Source: Candidatus Bathyarchaeota archaeon
GTDB taxonomy: Archaea; Thermoproteota; Bathyarchaeia; 40CM-2-53-6; DTGE01
Reading direction: 5' to 3'
Assembly (NCBI GenBank): GCA_018396725.1
Contig: JAGTRC010000004.1
Span: 1-64,000, forward strand
Length of the DNA: 64,000 bases
How positions within the stretch are numbered: position 1 is the stretch's first letter; each line of letters opens with the position of its first letter. The notes under the pieces were generated by a model that was not told where the DNA came from, made no database searches, and saw nothing but the letters and a program-made list of their open reading frames with translations. Below are positions 15,357 to 24,387 of the stretch, piece after piece. Both the position numbers and the translations under genes were made by a program.

Positions 15357-17492
15357 TTATGGCCGTTCACCGAAGAGGGCCCATTGGACCTCCATGGGTA
15401 GGTTCCGGCATGGTTTCAAGTTCGCGTTAATCACCGTATCTGCATCGGCTTCGAGGGCGTAATGCGCGCCTTCCCTTGTGGCGTGGAGTAGGTTCCTGAC
15501 CTTTACGGCGTCACCCATTAGCACGGCTTTGACCCCATCTTCTACCAACTCCTTATAGAGGCTGTTGCTAGGTTTCACGTGTGCCAGTACTACCGTGTCC
15601 GCGGGCACTTCCCTCCTTATGAACCTGCCATCCTGGACCACGGCTTTACCGTTGGAGATGCTGTATACAGTTGAGCCCGTATAGATTTTGACGGGGATCC
15701 TGGGGACTTTACCTGATAACCCTTCAGGGTTTACACCCGAGAACAGCTTCATCATCACGTCCCGATGCACCGGCTCCAGGTTAGTGGCGAACTCCCTATT
15801 CTCCGTCACAACGGTAACATCCTTCCCCGCCAGGGCTAAGGCTTCCGCTGTGTTCGCCCCTGCGAAGTGGTCTCCCCATACGAGAACCCTCTCCCCCACC
15901 TCTACTGGACCCGGTCTATCCCCGGGATGCCATGGGCAATTGAAGAAGTTGCATCTTAGGACCTCCTCGAACCTAACGGCTTTATCAGCCCCTGGGATAT
16001 CCGGCCGGAGGCTCTCCCCGCCCGTCCCTACTAGGACCAGGTCGTATCCGCCCAGCTCACCCGCTGAGGGCTCGGTCCTCAAATGAACCTCCACGTTTAA
16101 CCTCTTTATCTGGTTTCTAATCCAGTCCATGTACCATCTCATCTTGGTTATCTTATGCGGGACCATGCAGCAGTACTTCAGGGCCCCGCCCAGCTCGCCC
16201 TCCCTTTCAAATATCACCGGCTTATGGCCCCTCATCACGGCGAATCTAGCAGCCTCCATCCCGGATGGTCCGCCGCCGACTATGGCTATGCTCAGCTTCC
16301 TGGAGGCCTTCCCTATGTCCCAGAACCTCTCATCCCCCACGGCGGGGTTTATGGCGCATTTGAGCTCATGCTTTATCATGAGGGACTCCTGCCAGCACCC
16401 GACTAGGCAGGAGATGCATTTCCTTATCTCCTCGGGTTTTCCATGGTAAGCCTTCATAGTCCAGTAGGGATCCGCTATGAACTGCCTTGAAAACCCGACC
16501 ATATCCGCCTTCCCCTCCGCTATTATGCGGTCGCAGAACCCCGGGTCCCTCAGACTATGGCTGGTTATGACGGGTATTGATACGGCTTTCTTTATGGTCT
16601 CAGCCATGTAGACGCACCACCCCTCGGGGTAGTACATGGGGTCCATCACGGGCCCTGGGGTGTCGAAGGTGCCTGCGCTTATGTCGAGAGCAGCCACGCC
16701 GGCGCTTTCGAGAACCTTCGCAACCTTGACGCTTTCCTCGAGGGTTCTACCGCCGGGGACGAATTCATCAGCCGAATACCTGAACAATATCGGAAAGTCC
16801 GGTCCACACTTCCTCTGTATATCCCTAATTATCTCTAGGGGGAACCTCATACGGTTTTCGAAGGATCCTCCAAACCTATCTATCCTCCTATTCGTATACT
16901 CGCTCATGAATTGGGCTATTAAATAGCCGTGGGCTGCATGTAATGTAACCCCGTCGAATCCCGCCTGCTGCACCCTCCACGCCGCCTCTGAGAACTTGTC
17001 GATTAGGTCGTAGATCTCCTCGATGCTCATAGCCCTAGCAGCCTTCCCCTTCGCCTCGGCTGTGGCGTAAACCACCTCGTGGCCGGCCGACGCAGGCTGC
17101 ACGGTGACTATGTCGCTGCACGACACCTGTTCATACCTCGGCATGGCCGCCTGCCTCCCCGGATGCTGTATTTGCACCGTGCATCTGGCGCCGTATCGCT
17201 GCATGGCCCTGGCCAGCCTGTGGAGGCCTGGAATGTAGTTATCGCCGTCGGCTACGATGCAGGTCACCGTGGGTCGGCCCGTCTTGCTATCCGGCGTCGT
17301 AGCCCCCACCTCTATCAATCCCACCCCTGCCTTCGCGAGCTCCTCATGATAATGTATAACCCTCTCATTTATGCTCCCATCGGCGTTGGATGAGCTTATA
17401 TCGGTGGGTACGTGCACGATCCTGTTCTTGACCTCTATATCCCCTATCCATATAGGCTTGAAAAGGTTCGGATACTTCAGTTTTGAAGCCAT
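15357..17492 (-). CDS. Old-Yellow-Enzyme-type FMN/4Fe-4S/FAD oxidoreductase
   Basis: About 711 residues, of the 2,4-dienoyl-CoA reductase/trimethylamine dehydrogenase group. An N-terminal FMN TIM barrel (NLFKPIWIGDIEVKNRIV; GFDGVTLHAAHGYLIAQFMS; RRIDRFGGSFENRMRFP) is followed by CISCLVGC and a fourth Cys in ELKCAINP, which bind one 4Fe-4S cluster. A FAD/NAD part follows with IAIVGGGPSGMEAARFA and LVWGDHFAGANTAEA. Members reduce activated C=C bonds or oxidise amines. The substrate here is unknown. ATG 17492 is chosen over 17528 because TTATAATA (about 17514-17521) lies at leaderless distance. Confidence 0.85.
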   Translation of the reverse strand: MASKLKYPNLFKPIWIGDIEVKNRIVHVPTDISSSNADGSINERVIHYHEELAKAGVGLIEVGATTPDSKTGRPTVTCIVADGDNYIPGLHRLARAMQRYGARCTVQIQHPGRQAAMPRYEQVSCSDIVTVQPASAGHEVVYATAEAKGKAARAMSIEEIYDLIDKFSEAAWRVQQAGFDGVTLHAAHGYLIAQFMSEYTNRRIDRFGGSFENRMRFPLEIIRDIQRKCGPDFPILFRYSADEFVPGGRTLEESVKVAKVLESAGVAALDISAGTFDTPGPVMDPMYYPEGWCVYMAETIKKAVSIPVITSHSLRDPGFCDRIIAEGKADMVGFSRQFIADPYWTMKAYHGKPEEIRKCISCLVGCWQESLMIKHELKCAINPAVGDERFWDIGKASRKLSIAIVGGGPSGMEAARFAVMRGHKPVIFEREGELGGALKYCCMVPHKITKMRWYMDWIRNQIKRLNVEVHLRTEPSAGELGGYDLVLVGTGGESLRPDIPGADKAVRFEEVLRCNFFNCPWHPGDRPGPVEVGERVLVWGDHFAGANTAEALALAGKDVTVVTENREFATNLEPVHRDVMMKLFSGVNPEGLSGKVPRIPVKIYTGSTVYSISNGKAVVQDGRFIRREVPADTVVLAHVKPSNSLYKELVEDGVKAVLMGDAVKVRNLLHATREGAHYALEADADTVINANLKPCRNLPMEVQWALFGERP

Positions 17493-17533
17493 TAAGCTTT
17501 TACCCCCAGGCTTATTATAACCTGGCAATGTTA

Positions 17534-17585
17534 TTATCCAGGATCAAATACTTAAGACTTTAGTTAAATTTCATATACTGGATAA
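17534..17585. promoter_or_regulatory. Inverted repeat between divergent genes, candidate operator
   Basis: TTATCCAG at 17534-17541 and its exact reverse complement CTGGATAA at 17578-17585 lie symmetrically in the 122-base region between the starts at 17492 and 17615. The right arm abuts a TATA-like CTATTTTATT (about 17585-17594) for the rightward gene; the left arm is 12 bases beyond the leftward TATA. The placement suits a dimeric regulator controlling both directions. Confidence 0.45.
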
Positions 17586-17614
17586 CTATTTTATTGTGAA
17601 AGGGGAGTGGGTTC

Positions 17615-18874
17615 ATGGAACGCCTCGGTATAGGTTTTGTAGGTACGGGTTTTGTAAATACGTTTCATGCAAATGCGTTTAGGGCTGTAAGGGATGCGGA
17701 GATAACCGCTGTATACTCGAGGACTGAGGAGAAGGGTAAAAGCTTTGCCTCCCTATGCAGGGAACTTAGGGTAGGTGATCCGAAGCCCTACACAGATCTA
17801 GCTAAGATGGTTGAGGACCCAGAGGTTGACGCCGTATGGATAGGTAACCCGAACTTCTTAAGGGTTCAAACGGTGAGAACCATAGTTGAAGAGGTAACTC
17901 AGGGGAAGGCTGAGCTGAAAGGGATATGTTGCGAAAAGCCTTTGGCTAGGAACGTTAAAGAGGCCCAGGAGCTAGTTAACCTGGTGGAGAAGGCCCGCCT
18001 CCTCCACGGATATTTAGAGAATAACGTCTTCATGCCCCCCATAGTGCGCGGAAAAGACATACTGTGGAGGAGGGGGGCTGCCATAGCTGGAAGGCCTTAC
18101 CTGGCAAGGGCGGCTGAAGAGCATTCCGGCCCCCACTCGCCCTGGTTCTGGATTGGGAGGAACACAGGCGGCGGGGTGCTCATGGATATGGCCTGCCACA
18201 GCCTTGAAGCGTCCAGATTCCTGCTGACGAGCCCCAGTGAGGATAAGGGCTCCATCGTACCTAAGGCGGTGAGCGCCGAAATAGCCACTCTGAAATGGGT
18301 GGTTCCCCGATACATGGAGGCTTTGAGGAGCCGATGGAAAGGGGAGGTGGATTACGCGAAGGAGCCCGCCGAAGACTACGCCAGGGTAAACATAGTTTAT
18401 GAGAGCAAAGAGGGCGAAGTCTTAATCGCTGAAACCTTTAATTCCTGGAGCTTCATGGGCCCGGGGATGCGCCTAATGTTCGAGCTTATAGGGCCGGAGT
18501 ATTTCATGTACATCAATGACCAGCAGCCCTACCTCCACGTCTTCTTCAGCAGGGAGGTTAAAGGCCCGGCGGGGGAAGACTTTATGGAGAAGCAGACGGC
18601 TGAGCAGGGGCTCATGCCTGTATTGGATGATGAAAGCTTCGTGTACGGCTACCAATGGGAAGACAGGCATATGGTTGAATCTTTCCTTAAGGGAGAGATG
18701 CCTAGGGAGAACTGGCACGACGGCCTATTCATCGTGAAGTTGATGATGACCGCTTATATGGCGGCTGAAAGCGGGAAGAAGCTCAAGTTCCCCCCTCCAG
18801 GCCTAGAGGACTACATACCGGGGGTACAGAAGGGTACCTACAGTCCAAGATCGATCCTGGAAGGATCCATTTAA
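17615..18874 (+). CDS. Gfo/Idh/MocA-family NAD(P)-dependent oxidoreductase
   Basis: A 419-residue enzyme. The N-terminal Rossmann fold has GFVGTGFVNTFHANAFRAV (residues 5-23), and the family's E-K-P motif appears in CCEKPLARNVKEAQ (about 108). The C-terminal half is the alpha/beta substrate domain, with GGGVLMDMACHSLEASRFLL (about 187-206) carrying the conserved D-x-x-x-H. Members oxidise or isomerise sugars, inositols and related polyols with a bound nicotinamide. A GGGGAG ribosome site precedes ATG 17615. It heads a rightward series with a PfkB kinase and an aldehyde oxidoreductase, so a sugar-derived substrate is likely. Confidence 0.88.
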   Translation: MERLGIGFVGTGFVNTFHANAFRAVRDAEITAVYSRTEEKGKSFASLCRELRVGDPKPYTDLAKMVEDPEVDAVWIGNPNFLRVQTVRTIVEEVTQGKAELKGICCEKPLARNVKEAQELVNLVEKARLLHGYLENNVFMPPIVRGKDILWRRGAAIAGRPYLARAAEEHSGPHSPWFWIGRNTGGGVLMDMACHSLEASRFLLTSPSEDKGSIVPKAVSAEIATLKWVVPRYMEALRSRWKGEVDYAKEPAEDYARVNIVYESKEGEVLIAETFNSWSFMGPGMRLMFELIGPEYFMYINDQQPYLHVFFSREVKGPAGEDFMEKQTAEQGLMPVLDDESFVYGYQWEDRHMVESFLKGEMPRENWHDGLFIVKLMMTAYMAAESGKKLKFPPPGLEDYIPGVQKGTYSPRSILEGSI

Positions 18875-18880
18875 ACCCCT

Positions 18881-18895
18881 TATTTTTTTATTTTT
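18881..18895 (+). terminator. T-rich terminator after the Gfo/Idh/MocA gene
   Basis: TATTTTTTTATTTTT begins seven bases after the stop at 18874. Runs of T on the coding strand are the usual archaeal termination signal. It suggests the next gene has its own promoter, with CTTTTATC at about 18909-18916 as candidate. Confidence 0.5.
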
Positions 18896-18943
18896 AAGGT
18901 TGAAATAGCTTTTATCGGTCATAGGACTGGTAACCGCTTAAAG

Positions 18944-20053
18944 GTGTATAATCCATTGAAGGAGAAGCAAAGCCTTATCAGGAAGCTATCCAACGTCCGG
19001 ATTAAGCCTGATGTTACCGTGTTGCAGGGTTTCTTCTTGGACCATTTCGTGACGTATCTGGGGGATGGGGGCTCCCTTGACTCCTACATCTCAAGGTTGC
19101 GCGAGCTTGCGGAGCTAGGTGGAGGCAACATCCCTGAGAGTAGGCAGCAGATACTTAGGGGCGGGAAGGGATTCAACACCTCATCCGCCTTAGCTTCCCT
19201 CGGGGCGCGCGTCCATTATCTAGGGAGGACCGATGAGCTTGGGCTTCACTTGATGAAGTTTTTCGCTAGGGATAAGGATATAGATTTCACCCATGTGAAG
19301 ACCGATGGGGAACTGGCTATGACCGTGGCCCTGGAGCTGAAGCATATGGGAAGGTCGTTTAACGCGATGCTCAACCATCCTGGGTCCGTCGCGGACTTCT
19401 GCTTCGAAGACCTTGAAAGCTCGGATCTGGATTTGATTAGAGAGACCGATTACCTCATCGTCACCGAGTGGACCATGAACCTTAGGGGCACGGATCTGGC
19501 GGAGAAAATATTCAGTTATGCTGAGAGGTTTCCCTGCAGGAAATTCTTCGATCCAGGCGATCCAAGCTGGCGTAAACAGGATATAAATGATCTGGTTGAA
19601 CGCGTCTTATTGCCGGCCAAATTTCAAGTATTGAGTGTGAACGAGAGTGAAGCGATATGGTACGCCTCATATTTCGATCATAGATATCTGGATAGGATGA
19701 GGAGTGAGCCGTTGGAGAAGCTCGGCTTTGAATGCGCTAAAAGGCTTAGAGACGAGCTTAAGCTACGCATAGATCTGCATACTCCGACCTTCACAGCCTC
19801 GATCGAGGGCGCCAAAGAGTTTTTAACGCCCACCTTCGAGGTCGAAGTTAGGAGGGTTACCGGAGCTGGGGATGCCTGGCAGGCGGGTAACGTCTATGGA
19901 GAGCTCATAGGGTTAACCCCGGAGGAGAGGCTGCTGCTGGCTAACGCCACGGCAGCATATTATATATCGCATCCCAGAGGGGACCACGGCAACCTAAACG
20001 AGTTAAGGGAGTTTATAGCCGTTAACAGGCTTAGAGGGCCTCCCGAATTATGA
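18944..20053 (+). CDS. PfkB/ribokinase-family carbohydrate kinase
   Basis: A 369-residue protein starting at GTG 18944. GGKGFNTSSALASLGARVHY followed by LGRTDE (about 67-93) is the sugar-binding N-terminal signature of the ribokinase fold. RRVTGAGDAWQAGNVYGEL (about 304-322) is the anion hole and catalytic Asp signature (DTxGAGD). FLSVNESEA-type LSVNESEAIWYA lies between. It phosphorylates a sugar, sugar acid or nucleoside; the exact substrate is not readable. Its position between the Gfo/Idh/MocA and aldehyde oxidoreductase genes supports a catabolic role. Confidence 0.85.
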   Translation: MYNPLKEKQSLIRKLSNVRIKPDVTVLQGFFLDHFVTYLGDGGSLDSYISRLRELAELGGGNIPESRQQILRGGKGFNTSSALASLGARVHYLGRTDELGLHLMKFFARDKDIDFTHVKTDGELAMTVALELKHMGRSFNAMLNHPGSVADFCFEDLESSDLDLIRETDYLIVTEWTMNLRGTDLAEKIFSYAERFPCRKFFDPGDPSWRKQDINDLVERVLLPAKFQVLSVNESEAIWYASYFDHRYLDRMRSEPLEKLGFECAKRLRDELKLRIDLHTPTFTASIEGAKEFLTPTFEVEVRRVTGAGDAWQAGNVYGELIGLTPEERLLLANATAAYYISHPRGDHGNLNELREFIAVNRLRGPPEL

Positions 20054-20081
20054 TGAGCCTGTTGGAATCGAGGGAATCTTT

Positions 20082-21959
20082 ATGAAGGGAGTGGCGGGTA
20101 AGGTCTTACACGTGGATCTTTCAGAGGGTGGGATGGAGTCTAAAACCCTTGAGGAGTCTATCCTGAGATCCTATCTGGGAGGGGTAGGCCTGGCCGCCCG
20201 AATCCTCTACGATAGAGGGGGGAGGGCCGACCCTCTAGGCCCCGAGAACCCTCTGATAATGGCTCCGGGGTTGCTCGTCGGTACGGGGTTCCCCACCGCT
20301 TCTAAAACCATCTTCATGGCGAAGTCTCCTTTGACCGGCGGGGTGGGGAGGGCTGCTGCGGGAGCATGGGTCGGCGTAGCATTGAAGAGGGCTGGATTTG
20401 ATGCCCTAATCATAGAAGGGAGGGCGGAAGCACCCACCATGCTTTATATCGATGATGGATCCTCATCGATGGAGGATGCCTCCAAGCTTTGGGGTTTAAA
20501 CGTCCGCGAAGCCGCCAGAAAGATCAAGGATAGATACGGAGGGGCTTCGACGGCCGTTATAGGCCCCGCCGGGGAGCGGTTAAGCCTAATAGCTGGGATA
20601 GACTGCGAGGAGAGGCAGGCCGCTAGGACCGGCCTGGGGGCGGTCATGGGATCTAAAAGGCTTAAGGCTATAGCCGTGAAAGGCACAGGTCGAGTAGAAT
20701 ACGCGGATCCGGATTCTTTAAGGGTCCTCTCTTTGAAATGGTCTAAGACGCTTCGAGAGGATCCGAAATCCGAGCTTCAGAGAAAGTACGGTACCCCCGA
20801 ATTCTATGATTGGATGAACAGGGATCGGGGCGTGTTCCCGAGTAGGAACTGGCAGCATGGATACTTCAAGGCGAGCTATGATAAACTTGAAGGGAACGAG
20901 CGCTCCGGATTGGACCCGTATTACTGGGCTCCGAAATACACCTTCAAGAACAGGGCCTGCCCTTATTGCAACAAGCCTTGCGGCAGGATATTCAGGATCA
21001 CCTCCGGCAAGTACGCTGGGACCGAACTCGACGGACCCGAATATGAGACGATCTACTCCCTAGGCGGGGCTTTGGAGGTCGACGATCCCGAGGCCGTGGC
21101 GAGGCTCCATATGGAATGCGATCTACTCGGGTTCGACGGCATCTCCGCAGGCCTCACCATAGCCTGGGCTATGGAAGCCCATGAGCGGGGGCTCCTCTCA
21201 ACGGAGGATCTAGACGGGGTCGACCTCAGATTCGGAAACGCTGACGCCGCCCTCGAAGCCCTAAGGAGGATGGCGTACCGGAAAGGGAGGCTGGGTAGGC
21301 TGCTGGCTGACGGTGTTAAAGTTGCCAGCGAGAGGCTTGGAAAGAACTCGGATAGATTCGCCATCCACGTGAAGGGTTTAGAGCTACCAGCTTACGATGT
21401 GAGGGGCCTCAAGGGGGTAGGCTTATCCTTCGCAGTATCTGTAAGGGGAGCCGACCACCTTAACGCTGTATGCTACTCAACGGAGCTCAAGGGAACATGG
21501 TGGAAATTCAGCGGCGTAGACAGGTTCTCCTCCAAGAACAAGGGCTTCATGGTTAAGTTGCATGAGGATATGATGACCCTATACGATGCCCTGGGGATAT
21601 GCAAGTTTTCGAGGGGCTTCTTCTACGTGGAAGAACTACCCCCGGTGATAGAGGCTGTGACAGGGGCAAGACTTGAAGTTTCAGAGCTCTTCACGATAGG
21701 TGAGAGAATATACAATCTGGAACGGGCATATAATGCAAGGGAGGGGCTTAGCCGTATGGATGATAGACTACCCCATCGAATCCTGTGGGAGCCGATACCC
21801 GAGGGTCCCTCCGCGGGCAGCTGCGTGACCCCCCTAGAACTCGAGGAGATGCTGGACGAATATTATGCTGCGAGGGGATGGTCGGAGGATGGAATACCCA
21901 CAAAAGCTAAACTGACCCAGCTCGACCTGTTCAAGGAGGCGGAGGAGATAGGCGCATAA
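20082..21959 (+). CDS. Tungsten aldehyde:ferredoxin oxidoreductase family protein (first copy)
   Basis: A 625-residue enzyme that would oxidise an aldehyde to an acid and reduce ferredoxin, using tungsten-bis-pyranopterin and one 4Fe-4S cluster. The N-terminal domain KVLHVDLSEGG and PLIMAPGLLVGTGFPTASKT match AOR. CPYCNKPCG (about 292-300) plus Cys in LGICKFSRG (about 507) would bind the cluster. GAVMGSKRLKAIAVKGTG and EYETIYSLGG are pterin-binding segments. The order after a PfkB kinase suggests oxidation of a sugar-derived aldehyde such as glyceraldehyde, but this is inference. Confidence 0.88.
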   Translation: MKGVAGKVLHVDLSEGGMESKTLEESILRSYLGGVGLAARILYDRGGRADPLGPENPLIMAPGLLVGTGFPTASKTIFMAKSPLTGGVGRAAAGAWVGVALKRAGFDALIIEGRAEAPTMLYIDDGSSSMEDASKLWGLNVREAARKIKDRYGGASTAVIGPAGERLSLIAGIDCEERQAARTGLGAVMGSKRLKAIAVKGTGRVEYADPDSLRVLSLKWSKTLREDPKSELQRKYGTPEFYDWMNRDRGVFPSRNWQHGYFKASYDKLEGNERSGLDPYYWAPKYTFKNRACPYCNKPCGRIFRITSGKYAGTELDGPEYETIYSLGGALEVDDPEAVARLHMECDLLGFDGISAGLTIAWAMEAHERGLLSTEDLDGVDLRFGNADAALEALRRMAYRKGRLGRLLADGVKVASERLGKNSDRFAIHVKGLELPAYDVRGLKGVGLSFAVSVRGADHLNAVCYSTELKGTWWKFSGVDRFSSKNKGFMVKLHEDMMTLYDALGICKFSRGFFYVEELPPVIEAVTGARLEVSELFTIGERIYNLERAYNAREGLSRMDDRLPHRILWEPIPEGPSAGSCVTPLELEEMLDEYYAARGWSEDGIPTKAKLTQLDLFKEAEEIGA

Positions 21960-22060
21960 TAAAGCCAATTCCATCCGGTAATCCTATTGCAACCCCGCGG
22001 TCCATCCACTTTTATAAGCCTCCATACAAATTCCACTTATAGGATGGGTGACCGCGAGGT

Positions 22061-22726
22061 TTGAGTAGGGTACGTATAGGTGCGTCTATGCTCTCCGCCC
22101 GCTTCTCTCATCTCGCCGAAGAGGTGGTGCGTTGCCAGAAGAGCGGGGTGGATTTCCTACACTTCGATGTTATGGATGGAAGCATGACGAGCATCATCAC
22201 TTTCGGCCATCTAGTGATAAAGTCTCTGAGGGAATATAGCGATTTAAAGTTCGATGTGCACTGCTATCTCCTAGACCCGTATAGGCATCTCCCCTTCATA
22301 GTGGAAGCCGGTGCGGACGCCATAACAATTCACATGGAGGCTGATGGAAAGGCCATCCAATCCCTGAAATATATTAGGGATAAAGGCCTCGAGGCGGGCG
22401 TGGCCCTCCTCCCCGACACTCCCCTTAAAGCGGTCAGCGGGCTGCTCGAATTAATCGATTCCATGACTATAATATCTGTGGACGTTATGAGCTACGGCTC
22501 CTGGAAGTTTCTGCCGGGCATCTTGGATAAGATTAGGGCTGCCAGGGCGCTCCTGGATGATAATGGATTGGACTTGGACCTCAGGGTTGACGGGGGTATA
22601 AACCTGGATAATGTACGCAGCGTGGTTGACGCGGGTGCAACTTCACTCGTGATAGGTGGGACGTTGTTTAAAGGTGGAGAGATGAGTAGTATATTGGCCG
22701 AGTTGAGGGGTAGGATCGCGAGATAA
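22061..22726 (+). CDS. Ribulose-phosphate 3-epimerase-like protein
   Basis: A 221-residue TIM barrel starting at TTG 22061. FLHFDVMDGS (about 31-40) and LRVDGGINLDNV (about 175-186) hold the two catalytic aspartates of the epimerase family, and FDVHCYLLDP corresponds to DVHLM-x-x-P. The usual NPGFGGQ-F phosphate loop is replaced by VDVMSYGSWKF, so the substrate may differ from D-ribulose 5-phosphate (an allulose-6-phosphate-type epimerase is one option). It converges on the 6-phosphogluconate dehydrogenase-like gene, 12 bases apart. Confidence 0.75.
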   Translation: MSRVRIGASMLSARFSHLAEEVVRCQKSGVDFLHFDVMDGSMTSIITFGHLVIKSLREYSDLKFDVHCYLLDPYRHLPFIVEAGADAITIHMEADGKAIQSLKYIRDKGLEAGVALLPDTPLKAVSGLLELIDSMTIISVDVMSYGSWKFLPGILDKIRAARALLDDNGLDLDLRVDGGINLDNVRSVVDAGATSLVIGGTLFKGGEMSSILAELRGRIAR

Positions 22727-22738
22727 ACCCTATTATAA

Positions 22739-23638
22739 TTAAGCTTCTTTGTATTCGTGTCCGCCGAACTCGTATCTGAGCGCGGATATGAGCTTGGCGG
22801 CGAAGGTGTCTCTGTCCCTGGATGAGTATCGCATAGTTAACGCCGCGTTTATGGCCGGTGTGGGGACCTCGAGCTCCATCGCTGTCGTCGCCGCCCATCT
22901 ACCCGTCCCTCCCCCTCCGATCCACCTGCCGATCTTGCTCAGCCTTGGATCCCTGCTGAGGGCCCTCTCAGCTAGGCCTAGTAACCAGGATCTCACCACG
23001 CTTCCGTTCTTCCATATCTCGGCTATTTTATGGAGGTCCAGGTTGTATGGGGCTGCGTCTAGTAGGGCGAAGCCCTCTCCATAGGCTTCGAGGATGGCGT
23101 ATAGGACGCCGTTATGAACCATCTTTACGTAGTGTCCGGCCCCGCTCTCGCCCAGGTATGCGTAGGCTCCCGGGGCTGCTAGTGCCTCGAATATGGGCTT
23201 TGCCTTCTCGAAGGCTTCCCTGTCCCCTCCTATCATGAAGCATGCTCCCTTCTCGGCCCCCTCGATTCCCCCGCTTATGCCGGCGTCTAGGAAGTGTATC
23301 CCCCTCTCTTTGAGGCGGCTGGCCCTCCTTATGGAGTCCTTGAAGTAGGAGTTGCAGCCGTCAATGATTATGTCCCCCTCGGAGAGCTCCGGGAGCATCT
23401 CCTCTATGGCCTCGTCCACCGGGTCCCCCGCTGGGATCGATAGGAAGACCACCTTGGGTTTTGGGAGCAGCTGGGCCACCTCCCTTATTGACTTGGCGGC
23501 TGCGGCTCCCTTCGACTCCACCTCCTTAAGGGCCGCCACATTATGGGGGGTGTAGGCTACTACCTCATGGCCGTGCGCCAGCAAGTTTAATACCATGGGC
23601 TTCCCCATTCTGCCCAGTCCTATAAAACCGAGCTTCAA
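22739..23638 (-). CDS. 6-phosphogluconate dehydrogenase-like (short GndA/YqeC type)
   Basis: A 299-residue NAD(P)-dependent dehydrogenase. The N-terminal Rossmann fold has GFIGLGRMGKPMVLNLLAHG (4-23). DAGISGGIEGAEKGACFMIGG (about 120-140), then GHYVKMVHNGVLYAILEAYG with catalytic Lys-x-x-x-Asn follow. The C-terminal WKNGSVVRSWLLGL, TGRWAATTAMELEVPTP and SALRYEFGGH match decarboxylating 6-phosphogluconate dehydrogenases rather than 3-hydroxyisobutyrate dehydrogenases. The reaction would be 6-phosphogluconate to ribulose 5-phosphate plus CO2. The usual SGEGRW is GGTGRW here. With the epimerase-like gene next door and RpiA at 58928, a pentose-phosphate route is plausible. Confidence 0.8.
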   Translation of the reverse strand: MKLGFIGLGRMGKPMVLNLLAHGHEVVAYTPHNVAALKEVESKGAAAAKSIREVAQLLPKPKVVFLSIPAGDPVDEAIEEMLPELSEGDIIIDGCNSYFKDSIRRASRLKERGIHFLDAGISGGIEGAEKGACFMIGGDREAFEKAKPIFEALAAPGAYAYLGESGAGHYVKMVHNGVLYAILEAYGEGFALLDAAPYNLDLHKIAEIWKNGSVVRSWLLGLAERALSRDPRLSKIGRWIGGGGTGRWAATTAMELEVPTPAINAALTMRYSSRDRDTFAAKLISALRYEFGGHEYKEA

Positions 23639-23806
23639 GACGTTTCCACTCCGGCGCTTTTATGGAATTTTGGGAGCCTTAGGTATTTAACCCTTCCTTT
23701 CCCCCTTTACTGGGCGCCCATCGATCGTTTCTGCGATTCCGTCTATTCAGTGATGTATTGTTTCCTCCCTTCTGATATCGCCTGTTTTAATGTTTTTTGT
23801 TTAAAT

Positions 23807-23818
23807 GTTTATATATGT
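23807..23818 (+). promoter_or_regulatory. TATA box of the small membrane protein gene
   Basis: TTTATATATGTG lies in an AT-rich tract about 40 bases before ATG 23851, with a GGTGGTG Shine-Dalgarno sequence at 23841-23847. Together they place the start at 23851, inside the longer open frame that begins at 23797. Confidence 0.5.
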
Positions 23819-23850
23819 GTATATGTAGTACTAATCTACAGGTGGTGCCG

Positions 23851-24081
23851 ATGAGCCTGCTAAATACGTTTAAATTCGATAAAAACCTAAAACGGTTCGC
23901 GGTCGACTCCATAGCCCACACCATATTCTATGGGGTGCTCGGGGCCGTCATAGCGTTGGCCCTGGGGATAGAGCTCAAAGTCTACCTGGCCATGTCCATA
24001 ATAGGCACGGCCATACAGATAGTGAGCGGAGGCTTCTTCGGGAGGTTCCTGGACCTAGTCAGGAGGCTGATGGGCGTCTGA
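23851..24081 (+). CDS. Small two-helix membrane protein
   Basis: A 76-residue protein starting at ATG 23851 with GGTGGTG four bases upstream. A charged amphipathic N-terminus (FKFDKNLKRFAVD) precedes two hydrophobic helices (about 19-41 and 44-62), the second with the small-residue patch SGGFFGRFL. I do not recognise a named family. It stands alone, divergent from the dehydrogenase gene at 22739-23638. Confidence 0.6.
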   Translation: MSLLNTFKFDKNLKRFAVDSIAHTIFYGVLGAVIALALGIELKVYLAMSIIGTAIQIVSGGFFGRFLDLVRRLMGV

Positions 24082-24387
24082 AGGGGCTCCTCCACCCCAC
24101 CGATTCAAGGGGGTGAAGGCCCCCATTGAGGAGTCCTCTGGGGGATCCCCTGTCTCGAGGCCTCTTATCCCCGATTTCTTCCGGGAGATAGGGCTGTAAA
24201 CGTTCTCCAGTACTGCCCGACCCCTTTGATAGATCCGTTTCCACATAATTATCGTGCTCCCCATATCCAGCGGCCTTCGATCCCCATCTGTTGAGGGGTC
24301 GCTTCATGCATGGTTTAAATAGTTTTGGGTGCGTCCATTATTAGGGTTAGATAATGTTGGATAGGGAGACCGTGGAGGGGTTCAAGT
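24082..24387 (+). other. 306-base gap with FBP aldolase/phosphatase promoter
   Basis: The first 200 bases read as open frames on the minus strand with Pro/Gly/Arg-rich translations and no recognisable motif. At 24314-24321 TTTAAATA is a good TATA box; transcription would start near 24344. GGAGGGG at 24374-24380 is the ribosome site for TTG 24388. Confidence 0.45.
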
